Positions 8,764 to 16,663 are shown, counted from the first letter of the stretch. The stretch is 64,000 nucleotides of DNA from DATARR01 sp036376245 (GCA_036376245.1 DASVAS010000072.1:1-64000), one strand, 5' to 3'. The notes: generated by a model not told the origin, from the sequence alone. Translations and numbers: made by a program.

Positions 8764-9534
8764 ATGATGATGAATCGGAAGCCTTTATTAAAAAAGTTCT
8801 CCGCGACACTGGAACGCGTAAAAGCTGTTTTCAAACCTAGAATCGAGAACGGCAACACGGTGCCGGAGGCGAGCTTTCCGTTCCTGGTGAAGCTCATATA
8901 CGAGCAAGGGCCCCAGTTCAAGGTGATGTGCGCGGGAATCGCTCTTGACGAGCACTGGGTTCTGACAGCCGGCCACTGCGCGTCACAAGTCAATTTCGTT
9001 CGCCCGGCGGGCACCTCCAACCTGTTCACGTTCGAGCCTCATCCTCATCCGGACTTCATAGGTTCTAGCGCACTGGACACCCGGCACGATTTGGCCCTCC
9101 TCCGCGTCACGGACGGGACGCTCCCGCAGCACTGGGACATCAGTCGGATTCTCAGGGCGGCCGATATACCCGGCTCTTCTTCCTTCGTCGCCTTTGGCTG
9201 GGGCAAGCCGCGAACGAATGAAAGAGATCCCGACCTGCGCCGGTCGAACCTGCTCTCCTTCCAGCCAGCGGCGACCTGTGAGACGATCTACTTTCCCCAG
9301 AAGGTCCAAGCTGGCAGCGAGTTGTGTGTCGGCCGGCCGTCGATGTCCCCCTGCCGCAACGATAGCGGCGGACCGCTGTTCACCGCCACGGGAAACGATC
9401 GGAACCCGGTGCTTGGCAGCTTGGTAGGAGTCGTGAGCAAGGCCGATCGGGATTGTAGCAACAGCGGCCCCGCGATTTTCTCCTCGTTCGACGACGCTGT
9501 CTTGCAGTGGATCCGGGACCGGAACAACCTCTGA
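8764..9534 (+). CDS. Chymotrypsin-family (S1) serine protease with zymogen-like N-terminus
   Basis: A 256-residue S1A protease. The triad is His in LTAGHC (near 71), Asp in RHDLALL (near 109) and Ser in NDSGGPL (near 201). Residues 27-34 read PRIENGNT, aligning with the R|IVGG activation site of chymotrypsinogen, so the first ~28 residues look like a propeptide. Six cysteines fall where the 42-58, 168-182 and 191-220 disulfides of S1A enzymes lie, yet the N-terminus (MMMNRKPLLKKFSATLERV) is not a signal peptide. The S1-pocket position 189 appears to be Ser, chymotrypsin-like. The residue before Asp194 is Asn rather than the usual oxyanion Gly193. GGAAGGAGG precedes ATG 8764. It may be activated by another protease of the cassette; that is inference. 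Confidence 0.93.
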   Translation: MMMNRKPLLKKFSATLERVKAVFKPRIENGNTVPEASFPFLVKLIYEQGPQFKVMCAGIALDEHWVLTAGHCASQVNFVRPAGTSNLFTFEPHPHPDFIGSSALDTRHDLALLRVTDGTLPQHWDISRILRAADIPGSSSFVAFGWGKPRTNERDPDLRRSNLLSFQPAATCETIYFPQKVQAGSELCVGRPSMSPCRNDSGGPLFTATGNDRNPVLGSLVGVVSKADRDCSNSGPAIFSSFDDAVLQWIRDRNNL

Positions 9535-9856
9535 CCCCCGCCCGGCGGCTCACCGCCCGGCGGGATAAACGGGTGGATGGCGCCACGCTCCCACCACACG
9601 CACTCTGCGTAGCGCCACCCACCCGAGAAGAATCGGTCGCGGTGCTGGAGCAGGTGAAGGGCCCTGCTGGCCACCGCGCCAGGACGAAACCGGCGACGGC
9701 GACCACCAGACAAAGGCCCAGGGCGAGGAAGGCGATGGCCGGCGCGGTCTTCATGCGGCAGAGCTTTACGAATTTGACTCTGATGGCGACTAGCCGGATT
9801 GTACCCGGATCTGGAAGGCCGGGAAGTGGATAAAGTTTTGACCCAGGGAGGAGTGG
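9535..9856. other. Intergenic 322 bp; possible decayed small membrane-protein gene on minus strand
   Basis: Immediately after the protease stop lies a GC-rich stretch with two copies of CCGCCCGGCGG around 9540-9566, which may form a weak hairpin. On the minus strand an ATG at about 9754 opens a frame starting MKTAPAIAFLALGLCLVVAV, a plausible signal or membrane segment. A TACAAT box lies about 50 bases upstream. After about 30 residues the frame loses protein-like character and runs into antisense of the protease. A neighbouring frame reads more protein-like (FFSGGWRYAECVWW), which hints at a frameshifted relic. I would not call a functional gene here. Confidence 0.25.
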
Positions 9857-10648
9857 ATGATGGACGCGGCATCCTACGAGAGGTTCACGGAGCGCCTGCG
9901 CGAGAGGCTGGAGGCGGACGGCGCGGTTCTGGGATTGATCGCGCTGGGCTCCATGGCGGCGCTGGACACCAAGCCGGACTGCTGGAGCGACCACGACTTC
10001 TTCGTGGTGGTGAAGACGGGCGAGCAGGAGCGCTTCCGGCGGGATCTCTCCTGGCTGCCGGACCGCGGGGACGTGGTCCTCTCCTACCGCGAGACCGCCC
10101 ACGGCCTCAAGGTGCTCTACCGGGACGGCCACCTCCTGGAATTCGCCGTCTTCGATCCCGAGGAGCTTCACCTGGCGAAGGTCAACCGCTACCGGGTGCT
10201 GCTGGACCGGGGCGAGATCGCGGACGCCATGGCCGCGATCCGGGAAGTCTCGGCGGAGTGGGCGAAGTCTTCAGGGATGGGCGACTTCGAGCGCTTCGGC
10301 CAGTTCCTGGCGAACCTCCTGGTGGGAGCGGCCCGTCACGCCCGGGGCGAAGGCCTGAGCGGCCGCCAGTTCGCCGGCTACGCCCTCCAGCACCTCGCCG
10401 TCCTGATCGGGAAGTACGTTCCCCGGGAGGCGGACCATCCTCTAGATAATTTGGACCCGCTCCGGAGGTTCGAGAGGTCCTGGCCGGAGATCGGGGCGGA
10501 GCTGAACCGGCTGCTGGAGTCGCCGTACCCGGAGATGGCAACGGGGATGCTGGGGATCGCCCGGCGGGAGCTCGCGGAGCGGCTGCCGGGGTATCCGGCG
10601 GCGGCGGTGGAGGTGGTGGGGCGGATCTTAGATTTCGATATCGCCTAG
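9857..10648 (+). CDS. Nucleotidyltransferase-fold protein (MNT/aminoglycoside-type)
   Basis: A 263-residue protein with a Pol-beta-type nucleotidyltransferase domain: LIALGSMA near residue 30 is the GS motif and SDHDFFVV near 47 supplies the two metal-binding aspartates. A third acidic residue is likely in LEFAVFD near 100. The C-terminal half is all-helical, similar to the helical or HEPN-like domains of MNT toxin-antitoxin and aminoglycoside or lincosamide transferases. GGGAGGAG precedes ATG 9857. Its last 21 bases overlap the 3' end of the convergent PIN toxin. Function could be antibiotic modification or protein/tRNA nucleotidylation; the sequence does not decide. Confidence 0.75.
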   Translation: MMDAASYERFTERLRERLEADGAVLGLIALGSMAALDTKPDCWSDHDFFVVVKTGEQERFRRDLSWLPDRGDVVLSYRETAHGLKVLYRDGHLLEFAVFDPEELHLAKVNRYRVLLDRGEIADAMAAIREVSAEWAKSSGMGDFERFGQFLANLLVGAARHARGEGLSGRQFAGYALQHLAVLIGKYVPREADHPLDNLDPLRRFERSWPEIGAELNRLLESPYPEMATGMLGIARRELAERLPGYPAAAVEVVGRILDFDIA

Positions 10649-11071
10649 AAAGAGCATCTCTGGATTTTTCAGAGTTTTGAAGCGATCATCATTGGTGAGA
10701 AGCAGATCACATTCAGTTTTGATGGCAGTTGCGGCATGAATAGCGTCCGGCAACTTCATTCGGGAACCGGCTCGCAAGGTAGCTGCTTGCACAAGAAGGT
10801 CTCGACTTACTGGGACAACCGTAAGGTGCTCTCTGTTTAGAAACAGATTCAGATAAATATCGATGGTTTCTTGGTTTCCCAGCTGGAAAGGCTTTACAAG
10901 GCACTCAGCAAGAGAGAGCTCGCTTGTTACAACGGAGATCTTCTTGTCATCGACGTAGTGAAGGATTTGTCGTGCCACTTCGACCCACGGCTCGGCAGCC
11001 TCAATGGCGTAAATGAAGAGATTGGCATCGACGTACAGCTTCTTGCCAAAGATCCGAGTCAGCGATCCCAA
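10628..11071 (-). CDS. PIN-domain ribonuclease toxin (VapC family)
   Basis: A 147-residue PIN nuclease, normal VapC size. Acidic active-site residues are in place: Asp15 in LYVDANLFI, Glu56 in LSLAEC, Asp109 in KLPDAIHAA and Asp128 in LTNDDRF. VapC toxins cut tRNA or rRNA when released from their antitoxin. The gene overlaps the end of its upstream antitoxin gene by 13 bases, indicating translational coupling, and its own 3' end overlaps the convergent nucleotidyltransferase by 21 bases. Base composition is lower in GC than the surroundings, consistent with horizontal transfer. Confidence 0.92.
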   Translation of the reverse strand: MGSLTRIFGKKLYVDANLFIYAIEAAEPWVEVARQILHYVDDKKISVVTSELSLAECLVKPFQLGNQETIDIYLNLFLNREHLTVVPVSRDLLVQAATLRAGSRMKLPDAIHAATAIKTECDLLLTNDDRFKTLKNPEMLFLGDIEI

Positions 11072-11316
11072 GCGTCTCGCTCCGCTCGGATGAAGGCGTC
11101 CACCTCAGCCGCGTCCTTGAAACATCCCTTACCTTTCCCGACGAAGCTGGAAAGGGGCGGAAGGGGCTCCGTAGATTTTGCCTGCACCAGGATGACCTCT
11201 TCAGCTCCGACCAGGATAACCACATCCACTTCCGTTCCAACTGGTATGTCGGGACGCCGGATCTCAATCAAGCCACCGGGTTGGACAGTTGCATGCTCTC
11301 GGATCGGTTCAGCCAT
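11059..11316 (-). CDS. Antitoxin of the PIN-domain module
   Basis: An 85-residue protein directly upstream of and overlapping the PIN toxin. ATG 11316 follows GAGGAGGTACTC, a strong ribosome site; more upstream in-frame starts have none. The N-terminal half (ATVQPGGLIEIRRPDIPVGT) looks like a short beta-rich, AbrB-like or DUF-type antitoxin strand set. The C-terminal half, KGCFKDAAEVDAFIRAERD, is the type of segment that wraps the toxin groove. I recognise the C-terminal pattern of aspartate/phenylalanine and RAERDAW from small antitoxins in cyanobacteria and other phyla, but cannot name the family. Confidence 0.8.
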   Translation of the reverse strand: MAEPIREHATVQPGGLIEIRRPDIPVGTEVDVVILVGAEEVILVQAKSTEPLPPLSSFVGKGKGCFKDAAEVDAFIRAERDAWDR

Positions 11317-11409
11317 GAGTACCTCCTCGTCTATAGGGTACCAGATAGTTACGCGAGAGAATAAAGTGCCGGGAGGCGGATCCCGTCTCCCGGCTATCGT
11401 CACCAACCC

Positions 11410-14400
11410 CTACGGCGCGTACGTCGCGACGTAGGAGCCGGAGGCCGCGGGGAAGACGGCGTAGGGGAGCCCCTTGATGGTTTCCGTCGTGAACGTCACC
11501 GGGTTGCCGCCCACGGTGAGGCTCGCGAGGGTTCCAGCCGATGTCGTCGCCGGGATCAGGGCCCGCAGGCCGTTCGCGCCCGCGGCTGCTGTCACCGTGA
11601 AGCTCAGGGTGTTGCCGCTCCAGGTGATCGCTCCGAACTTCGAGCCGTTGCGGCCGTCCAGCCAGGTCAGCATCTGGCGGGCCGTCACCACCGGCACGCT
11701 CCGCGACAGGGCCGAGGACACGATGGCGTCCGAGCCCGAGTGCGAGGACGAATCCGTGTGCATGTTGGCCGTGATCACGCCGTAGTAACCCCTGGTTCCG
11801 ATCGCGTTGTCGAGCAGGGTGTTGATGTTGGTGGAGTAGGTCTGCCCCGACTCGTCGGTCATCTGCGTCGCCGCCTGGTAGACGTCGATCCGCGTGCCGT
11901 CGAGGTCGGCGAAGCGCATGGGCAGCCCCGAGCCGGTCATGTAGCCGGGACGATCCAGGATCCAGCTCCCGGGCCAGTAGTAGTAGTTGGTGTCCAGACG
12001 GATGCCGTTCTGCTCCGAGACCTTCGCCTGGGCGGCCCAGTCGCTCCAGGCGATGCAGTGCGTGCGGTTGGTGGCCGGCGCGTCCAGGGTCGTGTACTTC
12101 GCCGCGAAGTCCGCCAACTGCGCGGCGAAGAAGCTCTGCAGGGTGGTGGCGTTCCAGTCCGCGCAGCCGGTGTTCACGTGTACGGCGATCTCGAAGCCGT
12201 CCGCTTCGAAGGCTTCGGCGTCGAGCGCCGCGAGCGGCGTGTTGGGATAGATGTAAGAGGTCCCCCGCACGCACTCCCAGTCCGCCACCGAGCATCCCAC
12301 CGGGCTCGCCGTCTGGTAGGCCTGGAAGCGGCCGTAGGTGCCGCCGTTGGCGTGGTCGTCGCCGGTCATCACCACCACCGCCTTCTCGCCCCGGGGGAAG
12401 TACCAGAAGCGGGGGAGGGGCTTGCGGTCGGCGTTCATGGCGAGGATCAGGTTGGCCAGCAGGCGCTGCTGCTCGTCCGCCTGCGGGATGGCCACCTTGC
12501 CGAGGTCGATCCAGTCGGTCCGTGGATCGCCCGACGCGTTGCCGAAGAAGAGGTCGTTGGAGCGCCGGGGCGCGGTGCCGTCCCGCTCCTGGCCGGCCCA
12601 GGCGGGATTGCCCTGGCGGGTGTAGACCACCGAGCGGGCGAGGTCGTAGGTGAAGGCCGCGGCCTGGCCGCCCGCCGAGCCCACCGATCGCAGCGTGACC
12701 GCCGGGTGCGAGGTGGCCGTGGTGGCGTTCGAGTAGAGGGTCGCCACGGCGGTGGCGCCGTTCAGGGCGTAGTGGTCGGCCGTGCCGTGGAACTGGATCG
12801 TCTCGCTGACGATCCCCTGGCCCGGCGCTGCGGAGGTGTTCACCAACAGGTAGCCCTCGGCCAGGCTGCCGCTGGCGGGCGTCAGGCCCAGCAGTCCCGC
12901 GAGCTGCGCGTCGGGACGCAGGGCGATCAGGTTGCCGCCGGCGTTGACCCAGTCGGAGAGCATGGTGACCTGGGCGGTGGTGAGGCTCGTCTCGCCGAGG
13001 ATCGCCACGTCGTAGCCCGCCAGGGTGGTGGCGGTGACGGAGCCGATCTCCCGGATGGCGTAGTGGTTGAGCCCCTCGGCCAGCAGGATCTCGCCGACGT
13101 AGCGGGTGAACGGGTTGGCGTTGGCGCTGATCACCAGCACCGGTCCGCCCGGGCCGCTGTCCTCCCCGAAGGTCGTGACCGCGACGTCGTCGAATTCGAT
13201 GGGCTGGTTGGAGACGTCCAGGGCGACGGCGCCCGAGGTCAGGACGGTGTCGTTCACGTCGATGACGGTCACGCCGTTGAAGGCCACGGCGACGCGGCTG
13301 CCGTCGAAGGTAACGGCGAGGGTGTGGAAGACGCCTGAAGGGATGGAGAGGCCGCTGGCCTGGGCCAGGACGGCGAAACCGGGAGTGTCGATATGCCAGG
13401 CGGCGGAGCGGATGAGCTTGATCACACCGTCGGCGGGGTAGATCCAGGCGGCGTAGGACGCGCCGGTCGTGGTGTTCACCCGGCCGCGGATGCCGCCGGG
13501 ATGGTTGCTGCCGTTGGCGAGGCGGAACTTCACGGTCAGCGTGTAGTCGGTCCAGGCGCTGTCGCCGGCGTAGATCTGGGTGTGACCGCCGCCGTTGTAG
13601 GAGGCCGTGCCGGAAGCGCCGCTCCAGTTGGAGAAGAGGCCGAGTGGCGACGCCGTCCAGCCGGCGAGTCCGCCGGCGAAATCGTCGGCGAAGAGCTGGG
13701 CGGCCGGGGGCGGCGCGGGCGGCTGCGTCACCGTGACGTCGTCGAAGTCGATCGGCTGGTTGCTGACGTCCAGGCCGATGGCCCCGGAGGCGTAGGTCGC
13801 GTCGGACGTCTGGATCACGGCCGCGCCGTTGAAGAGGACGGTGATCTGGCTGCCCTGGAACTTGATCGCCAGGGTGTGGAACGTGCCCGTGGCGATGGAG
13901 ACGTTCGCTTCGGCCAGCACCGTCGTGGGCGCGGTGTCGATGTGCCAGACGGAGTGGCGCCAGAGCTTGATCTTCCCCTGGCCGGGATAGATCCAGGCCG
14001 CGTAGCTGCCGCCGGTCGCGGTATCCAGCCGGCCGCGGATGCCGCCGGGGTAGTCGTTGGGGTTGGTGACGCGCACCCTGGCCTCGACGGTGTAGTCCGT
14101 CCAGGCGGAGCTGCCGGCGTAGAGCTGGGTGTGGCCGCCGCCGTTGTAGGCCGCGACACCCGCGGAGGCGTCCCAGTTGTTGGCGAGGCCCAGGGGCGAG
14201 GACGCCCAGTTGCGGAGCGGACGGGGGCTGAAGTCGTCGCTGAACAGGGTCGTGCTCCCGGCGGTCACGGCCACGTCGTCGAAGGCGATGGGCTGGTTGC
14301 TGACGTCCAGGGCCACGGCGCCGGCGGTCAGGGCCGTGTCCGTGGTCTGGATCACGGTCGCGCCGTTGTAGAGGACGGTGATCTGGCTGCCCTGGAAGTC

Positions 14401-14856
14401 CAGGGCGAGGGTGTGCTGGACGCCGGAGGGGATCGAGATCCCGTTCGCCTCGATCAGCAGCGTGGAGCCCTGGTCGATGTGCCAGGCGGCGGCGCGGTAG
14501 AGGCGGATGCGGCTGCTGCCGGGGTAGATCCAGGCGGCGTAAGAGGCGCCGGTCGCGGGATTCACCCGGCCGCGCAGGCCGCCGGGGTAGTCGCTGCCGT
14601 TGGCGACCTGGAGCTTCACCTCGACCTTGTAGTCGGTCCAGGCGGCGTTGCCGGCGTAGAGTTGGGTATGGCCGCCGCCGTTGTAGGATGCGGCGCCGGA
14701 GGAGCCGTCCCAGTTGGACGCCAGACCCAAGGGCGAGGAGGTCCAGCCGCCGAGGGGCTTGGGACCAAAGTCATCGTTGAAGAGGAGGGTCTGGGCGGAA
14801 GCCGCCGAGGCGAGAAAGAGCCCCAGCAGAGCCACCGTTCGGAGTCTCGCGATCAT
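11410..14856 (-). CDS. Secreted protein: three LamG-like repeats plus polysaccharide-deacetylase-like domain
   Basis: A 1,148-residue exported protein with a clean signal peptide (MIARLRTVALLGLFLASAASA). Three tandem ~180-residue repeats follow (starting near 24, 207 and 390), each opening LFxDDFxxxxLxxW and closing with ALDVSNQPIxFDDVAVT, a laminin-G/concanavalin-like jelly-roll expected to bind glycans. From about 575 comes a Rossmann-like flavodoxin/ThuA-type segment. From about 825 there is a deacetylase-like region with VVMTGDDHANGG (metal Asp-Asp-His) and a later ITANMHTDS. The C-terminus ends with an Ig-like domain. AAGGAG precedes ATG 14856 and a good sigma-70 promoter lies 26 bases further up. 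Likely role: surface or secreted carbohydrate binding and deacetylation. Confidence 0.85.
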   Translation of the reverse strand: MIARLRTVALLGLFLASAASAQTLLFNDDFGPKPLGGWTSSPLGLASNWDGSSGAASYNGGGHTQLYAGNAAWTDYKVEVKLQVANGSDYPGGLRGRVNPATGASYAAWIYPGSSRIRLYRAAAWHIDQGSTLLIEANGISIPSGVQHTLALDFQGSQITVLYNGATVIQTTDTALTAGAVALDVSNQPIAFDDVAVTAGSTTLFSDDFSPRPLRNWASSPLGLANNWDASAGVAAYNGGGHTQLYAGSSAWTDYTVEARVRVTNPNDYPGGIRGRLDTATGGSYAAWIYPGQGKIKLWRHSVWHIDTAPTTVLAEANVSIATGTFHTLAIKFQGSQITVLFNGAAVIQTSDATYASGAIGLDVSNQPIDFDDVTVTQPPAPPPAAQLFADDFAGGLAGWTASPLGLFSNWSGASGTASYNGGGHTQIYAGDSAWTDYTLTVKFRLANGSNHPGGIRGRVNTTTGASYAAWIYPADGVIKLIRSAAWHIDTPGFAVLAQASGLSIPSGVFHTLAVTFDGSRVAVAFNGVTVIDVNDTVLTSGAVALDVSNQPIEFDDVAVTTFGEDSGPGGPVLVISANANPFTRYVGEILLAEGLNHYAIREIGSVTATTLAGYDVAILGETSLTTAQVTMLSDWVNAGGNLIALRPDAQLAGLLGLTPASGSLAEGYLLVNTSAAPGQGIVSETIQFHGTADHYALNGATAVATLYSNATTATSHPAVTLRSVGSAGGQAAAFTYDLARSVVYTRQGNPAWAGQERDGTAPRRSNDLFFGNASGDPRTDWIDLGKVAIPQADEQQRLLANLILAMNADRKPLPRFWYFPRGEKAVVVMTGDDHANGGTYGRFQAYQTASPVGCSVADWECVRGTSYIYPNTPLAALDAEAFEADGFEIAVHVNTGCADWNATTLQSFFAAQLADFAAKYTTLDAPATNRTHCIAWSDWAAQAKVSEQNGIRLDTNYYYWPGSWILDRPGYMTGSGLPMRFADLDGTRIDVYQAATQMTDESGQTYSTNINTLLDNAIGTRGYYGVITANMHTDSSSHSGSDAIVSSALSRSVPVVTARQMLTWLDGRNGSKFGAITWSGNTLSFTVTAAAGANGLRALIPATTSAGTLASLTVGGNPVTFTTETIKGLPYAVFPAASGSYVATYAP
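13170..14790 (-). repeat. Three ~550-bp in-gene repeats (LamG-like modules)
   Basis: The DNA encoding the three jelly-roll modules is itself strongly repeated, with period about 550 bp. Phrases such as the codons for YNGGGHTQ-YAG, AAWIYPG and SNQPI-FDDV recur in each copy. The high identity suggests recent duplication or gene conversion. Confidence 0.8.
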
Positions 14857-14881
14857 GTTTGTCTCCTTATATGCGGCTCAA

Positions 14882-14910
14882 CGTATAGCAGGGCAAGTAT
14901 AAGTGGTCAA
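14882..14910 (-). promoter_or_regulatory. Sigma-70 promoter of the LamG/deacetylase gene
   Basis: Reading the minus strand, TTGACC (14910-14905) and TATACG (14887-14882) are separated by 17 bases, close to the canonical layout. Transcription would start near 14875, giving a ~20-base leader that contains AAGGAG. Confidence 0.7.
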
Positions 14911-14953
14911 GCTTAAACTTCGGAGCTCGCCAAGCTGTCACAGTCGGGCAAAG

Positions 14954-15006
14954 AGCCGGCACCCTAGGAGAGTTGGCTTTTTTGTTTTTCTCTTTTAGGG
15001 GGGAGG
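14954..15006 (+). terminator. Leader hairpin/terminator with alternative pairing ahead of antiporter gene
   Basis: AGCCGGC (14954-14960) pairs with GTTGGCT (14972-14978) and is followed at once by a T-run (TTTTTTGTTTTT), the form of an intrinsic terminator, only 36 bases before the antiporter start. The loop sequence CCCTA..AGAG (about 14962-14972) is complementary to CTCT..TAGGG (about 14990-15000), which abuts the Shine-Dalgarno GGGGGGAGG. Two exclusive structures are therefore possible, one terminating and one masking the ribosome site. I could not match it to a known riboswitch class. Confidence 0.5.
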
Positions 15007-15013
15007 TTTTTAG

Positions 15014-16450
15014 ATGTCAAAGAAGAATGTATCCGTCTATCTTCTGATTCTGCTGGTCTCTGTCGCCGCGATCTGGTTCCTCGTCGGCTACGGCTCGCAA
15101 CTGACGCCGGCGGCGGCCCCGAGCGCCGCGTCCCAGGCGGCTTCCGCGCATCCCGAGGCTTCGGGTCTTCAGGCCGTGCTCGAGAACGTGCGGCACCCGG
15201 TCAGCATCCTGCTGCTGCAGGTCATTGCCATCGTCATCGCCGCCCGCTCTCTCGGAGCGCTCTTCCACAAGATCGGCCAGCCGCCGGTGATCGGTGAGAT
15301 GGTCGCGGGCATCCTGCTCGGCCCCTCCCTGCTGGGGTGGGTGGCTCCCGCGGCGCAGACGTTCCTCTTCCCGCAGGACTCGCTGGGGTCCTTGCGGATG
15401 CTCAGCCAGATCGGCGTCATCCTCTTCATGTTCGTGGTGGGCATCGAGCTCGACATCGACCACCTGCGCAAGAAGGCGCACGCGGCGGTCATGGTGAGCC
15501 ACGTCAGCATCGTGCTGCCGTTCACGCTGGGAGTGGCCGGCTCGCTGTTCCTGTACGAACCGCTGGCCCCTGCCGGCGTGCCGTTCAGCGCCTTCGCCCT
15601 GTTCATGGGCGTCTCGATGAGCATCACGGCGTTTCCGGTGCTGGCGCGCATCATCGAGGAGCGGCGGATGTCCCGCAGCTATCTTGGTACGACGGCCATC
15701 GCCTGCGCGGCCGTGGACGACGTCACCGCGTGGTGCCTGCTGGCGGTGGTCGTCGCCCTGGCCAATGCGAGCAGCCTGACCGGCGCGATGTGGACCATCG
15801 GCCTCTCGGTGCTGTTCATCTGCGCGATGCTGTTCCTGGTGCGGCCGCGGCTCGCCCGCATCGGGCAGCGGAGCGAGGCCTGGTCGGGGAGCTCGGGTCT
15901 GCTCGCGGCTCTCTTCGCCTTCGTCTTCGCGTCGGCGCTGATCACGGAGGCGATCGGCATCCACGCGCTGTTCGGCGCCTTCCTGGCCGGGGTGTGCATG
16001 CCTCCCGACGCCAAGCTGCGCCAGTTCCTCCGCGAGCGGGTGGAGACCTTCGCCTCGGTGTTCCTGCTGCCTCTCTTCTTCGCCTTCACGGGCCTGCGCA
16101 CCGAGGTGGGCCTGCTGAACGACTGGTGGGGCTGGATGATGTGCCTGGCGATCATCGCCCTGGCGATCACCGGCAAGCTCGTCGGCAGCATGCTGGCCGC
16201 GCGCTGGACGGGGATGAGCTGGGGGGATTCGTTCTCACTGGGGGCCCTGATGAACACCCGCGGCCTGGTCGAGCTGATCGTGCTGAACATCGGCTTCGAC
16301 CTGGGGATCCTGTCGCCGAAGATCTTCGCCATGCTGGTCCTGATGGCGCTCATCACGACCTTCATGACCGGTCCGCTGCTCGCCCTGTCCAACTGGGTGC
16401 AGCGACGGAGGTCTCTAGAAGGCGTCGCCGCAGGCGCCGTGATTCAGTAG
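15014..16450 (+). CDS. Monovalent cation/proton antiporter, CPA2 family
   Basis: A 478-residue inner-membrane antiporter of the Na+/H+ exchanger fold. An N-terminal membrane segment (10-28) and an Ala/Pro/Ser linker precede about 12 core helices. Family signatures include GQPPVIGEMVAGILLGPSLLG (about 90-110, unwound helix), VGIELDIDHLRKK, and TAIACAAVDDVTAW near 230, whose adjacent aspartates are the ion-binding and proton-coupling site. ALMNTRGLVELIVLNIG near 415 is also typical of Kef/Nap-type proteins. There is no C-terminal TrkA-N domain. Expected role is Na+ or K+ export and pH homeostasis. The gene has a strong Shine-Dalgarno embedded in a structured leader, suggesting RNA-level control. 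Confidence 0.93.
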   Translation: MSKKNVSVYLLILLVSVAAIWFLVGYGSQLTPAAAPSAASQAASAHPEASGLQAVLENVRHPVSILLLQVIAIVIAARSLGALFHKIGQPPVIGEMVAGILLGPSLLGWVAPAAQTFLFPQDSLGSLRMLSQIGVILFMFVVGIELDIDHLRKKAHAAVMVSHVSIVLPFTLGVAGSLFLYEPLAPAGVPFSAFALFMGVSMSITAFPVLARIIEERRMSRSYLGTTAIACAAVDDVTAWCLLAVVVALANASSLTGAMWTIGLSVLFICAMLFLVRPRLARIGQRSEAWSGSSGLLAALFAFVFASALITEAIGIHALFGAFLAGVCMPPDAKLRQFLRERVETFASVFLLPLFFAFTGLRTEVGLLNDWWGWMMCLAIIALAITGKLVGSMLAARWTGMSWGDSFSLGALMNTRGLVELIVLNIGFDLGILSPKIFAMLVLMALITTFMTGPLLALSNWVQRRRSLEGVAAGAVIQ

Positions 16451-16486
16451 TCGGAATTCCTCCCGGGGTTTTGAGAGTCGCTCCAC

Positions 16487-16580
16487 GGACACCAAGGACA
16501 CCAGGGACACCAGGGACAGCAACGACGTCAAGGTTGTTGTCCTTTGTTGTCCTTGCTGTCCCTGGTGTCCTTGGTGTCCT
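16487..16580. repeat. Palindromic array of 9-bp GGACACCAA units (family B, copy 1)
   Basis: Five forward 9-bp units of the form GGACACCAA/GGACACCAG are followed by the same units inverted (TTGTCCTTG, CTGTCCCTGGTGTCC). This forms a ~94-bp imperfect palindrome in the gap after the antiporter gene. Two further copies with GGACCTAAA units occur at 36592-36683 and 42897-43015. A transcript could fold into a long hairpin. Confidence 0.8.
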
Positions 16581-16663
16581 TTACTCCTTACTCTGATCCC
16601 CTGGCGATCCAGTCTTCCTGGCCCCTGCGATAGACTGCGGCCTCCACTTTCAGGAGGCATCGC

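Noticed and set aside
9380..9754. Functional minus-strand membrane-protein gene
   Set aside because: The first 25 residues look like a membrane segment, but the frame then becomes antisense to the protease and no stop fits a plausible small protein.
11740..14916. Long plus-strand frames (about 530 and 507 codons)
   Set aside because: They are antisense to the LamG/deacetylase gene and show only Gly/Val/Asp-rich repetitive translation caused by the repeats on the other strand.
14941..15013. Known c-di-GMP (GEMM) or other named riboswitch before the antiporter
   Set aside because: GGCAAAG-like bases are present but the remaining conserved core and stems of GEMM are not. I report it only as an unclassified leader.
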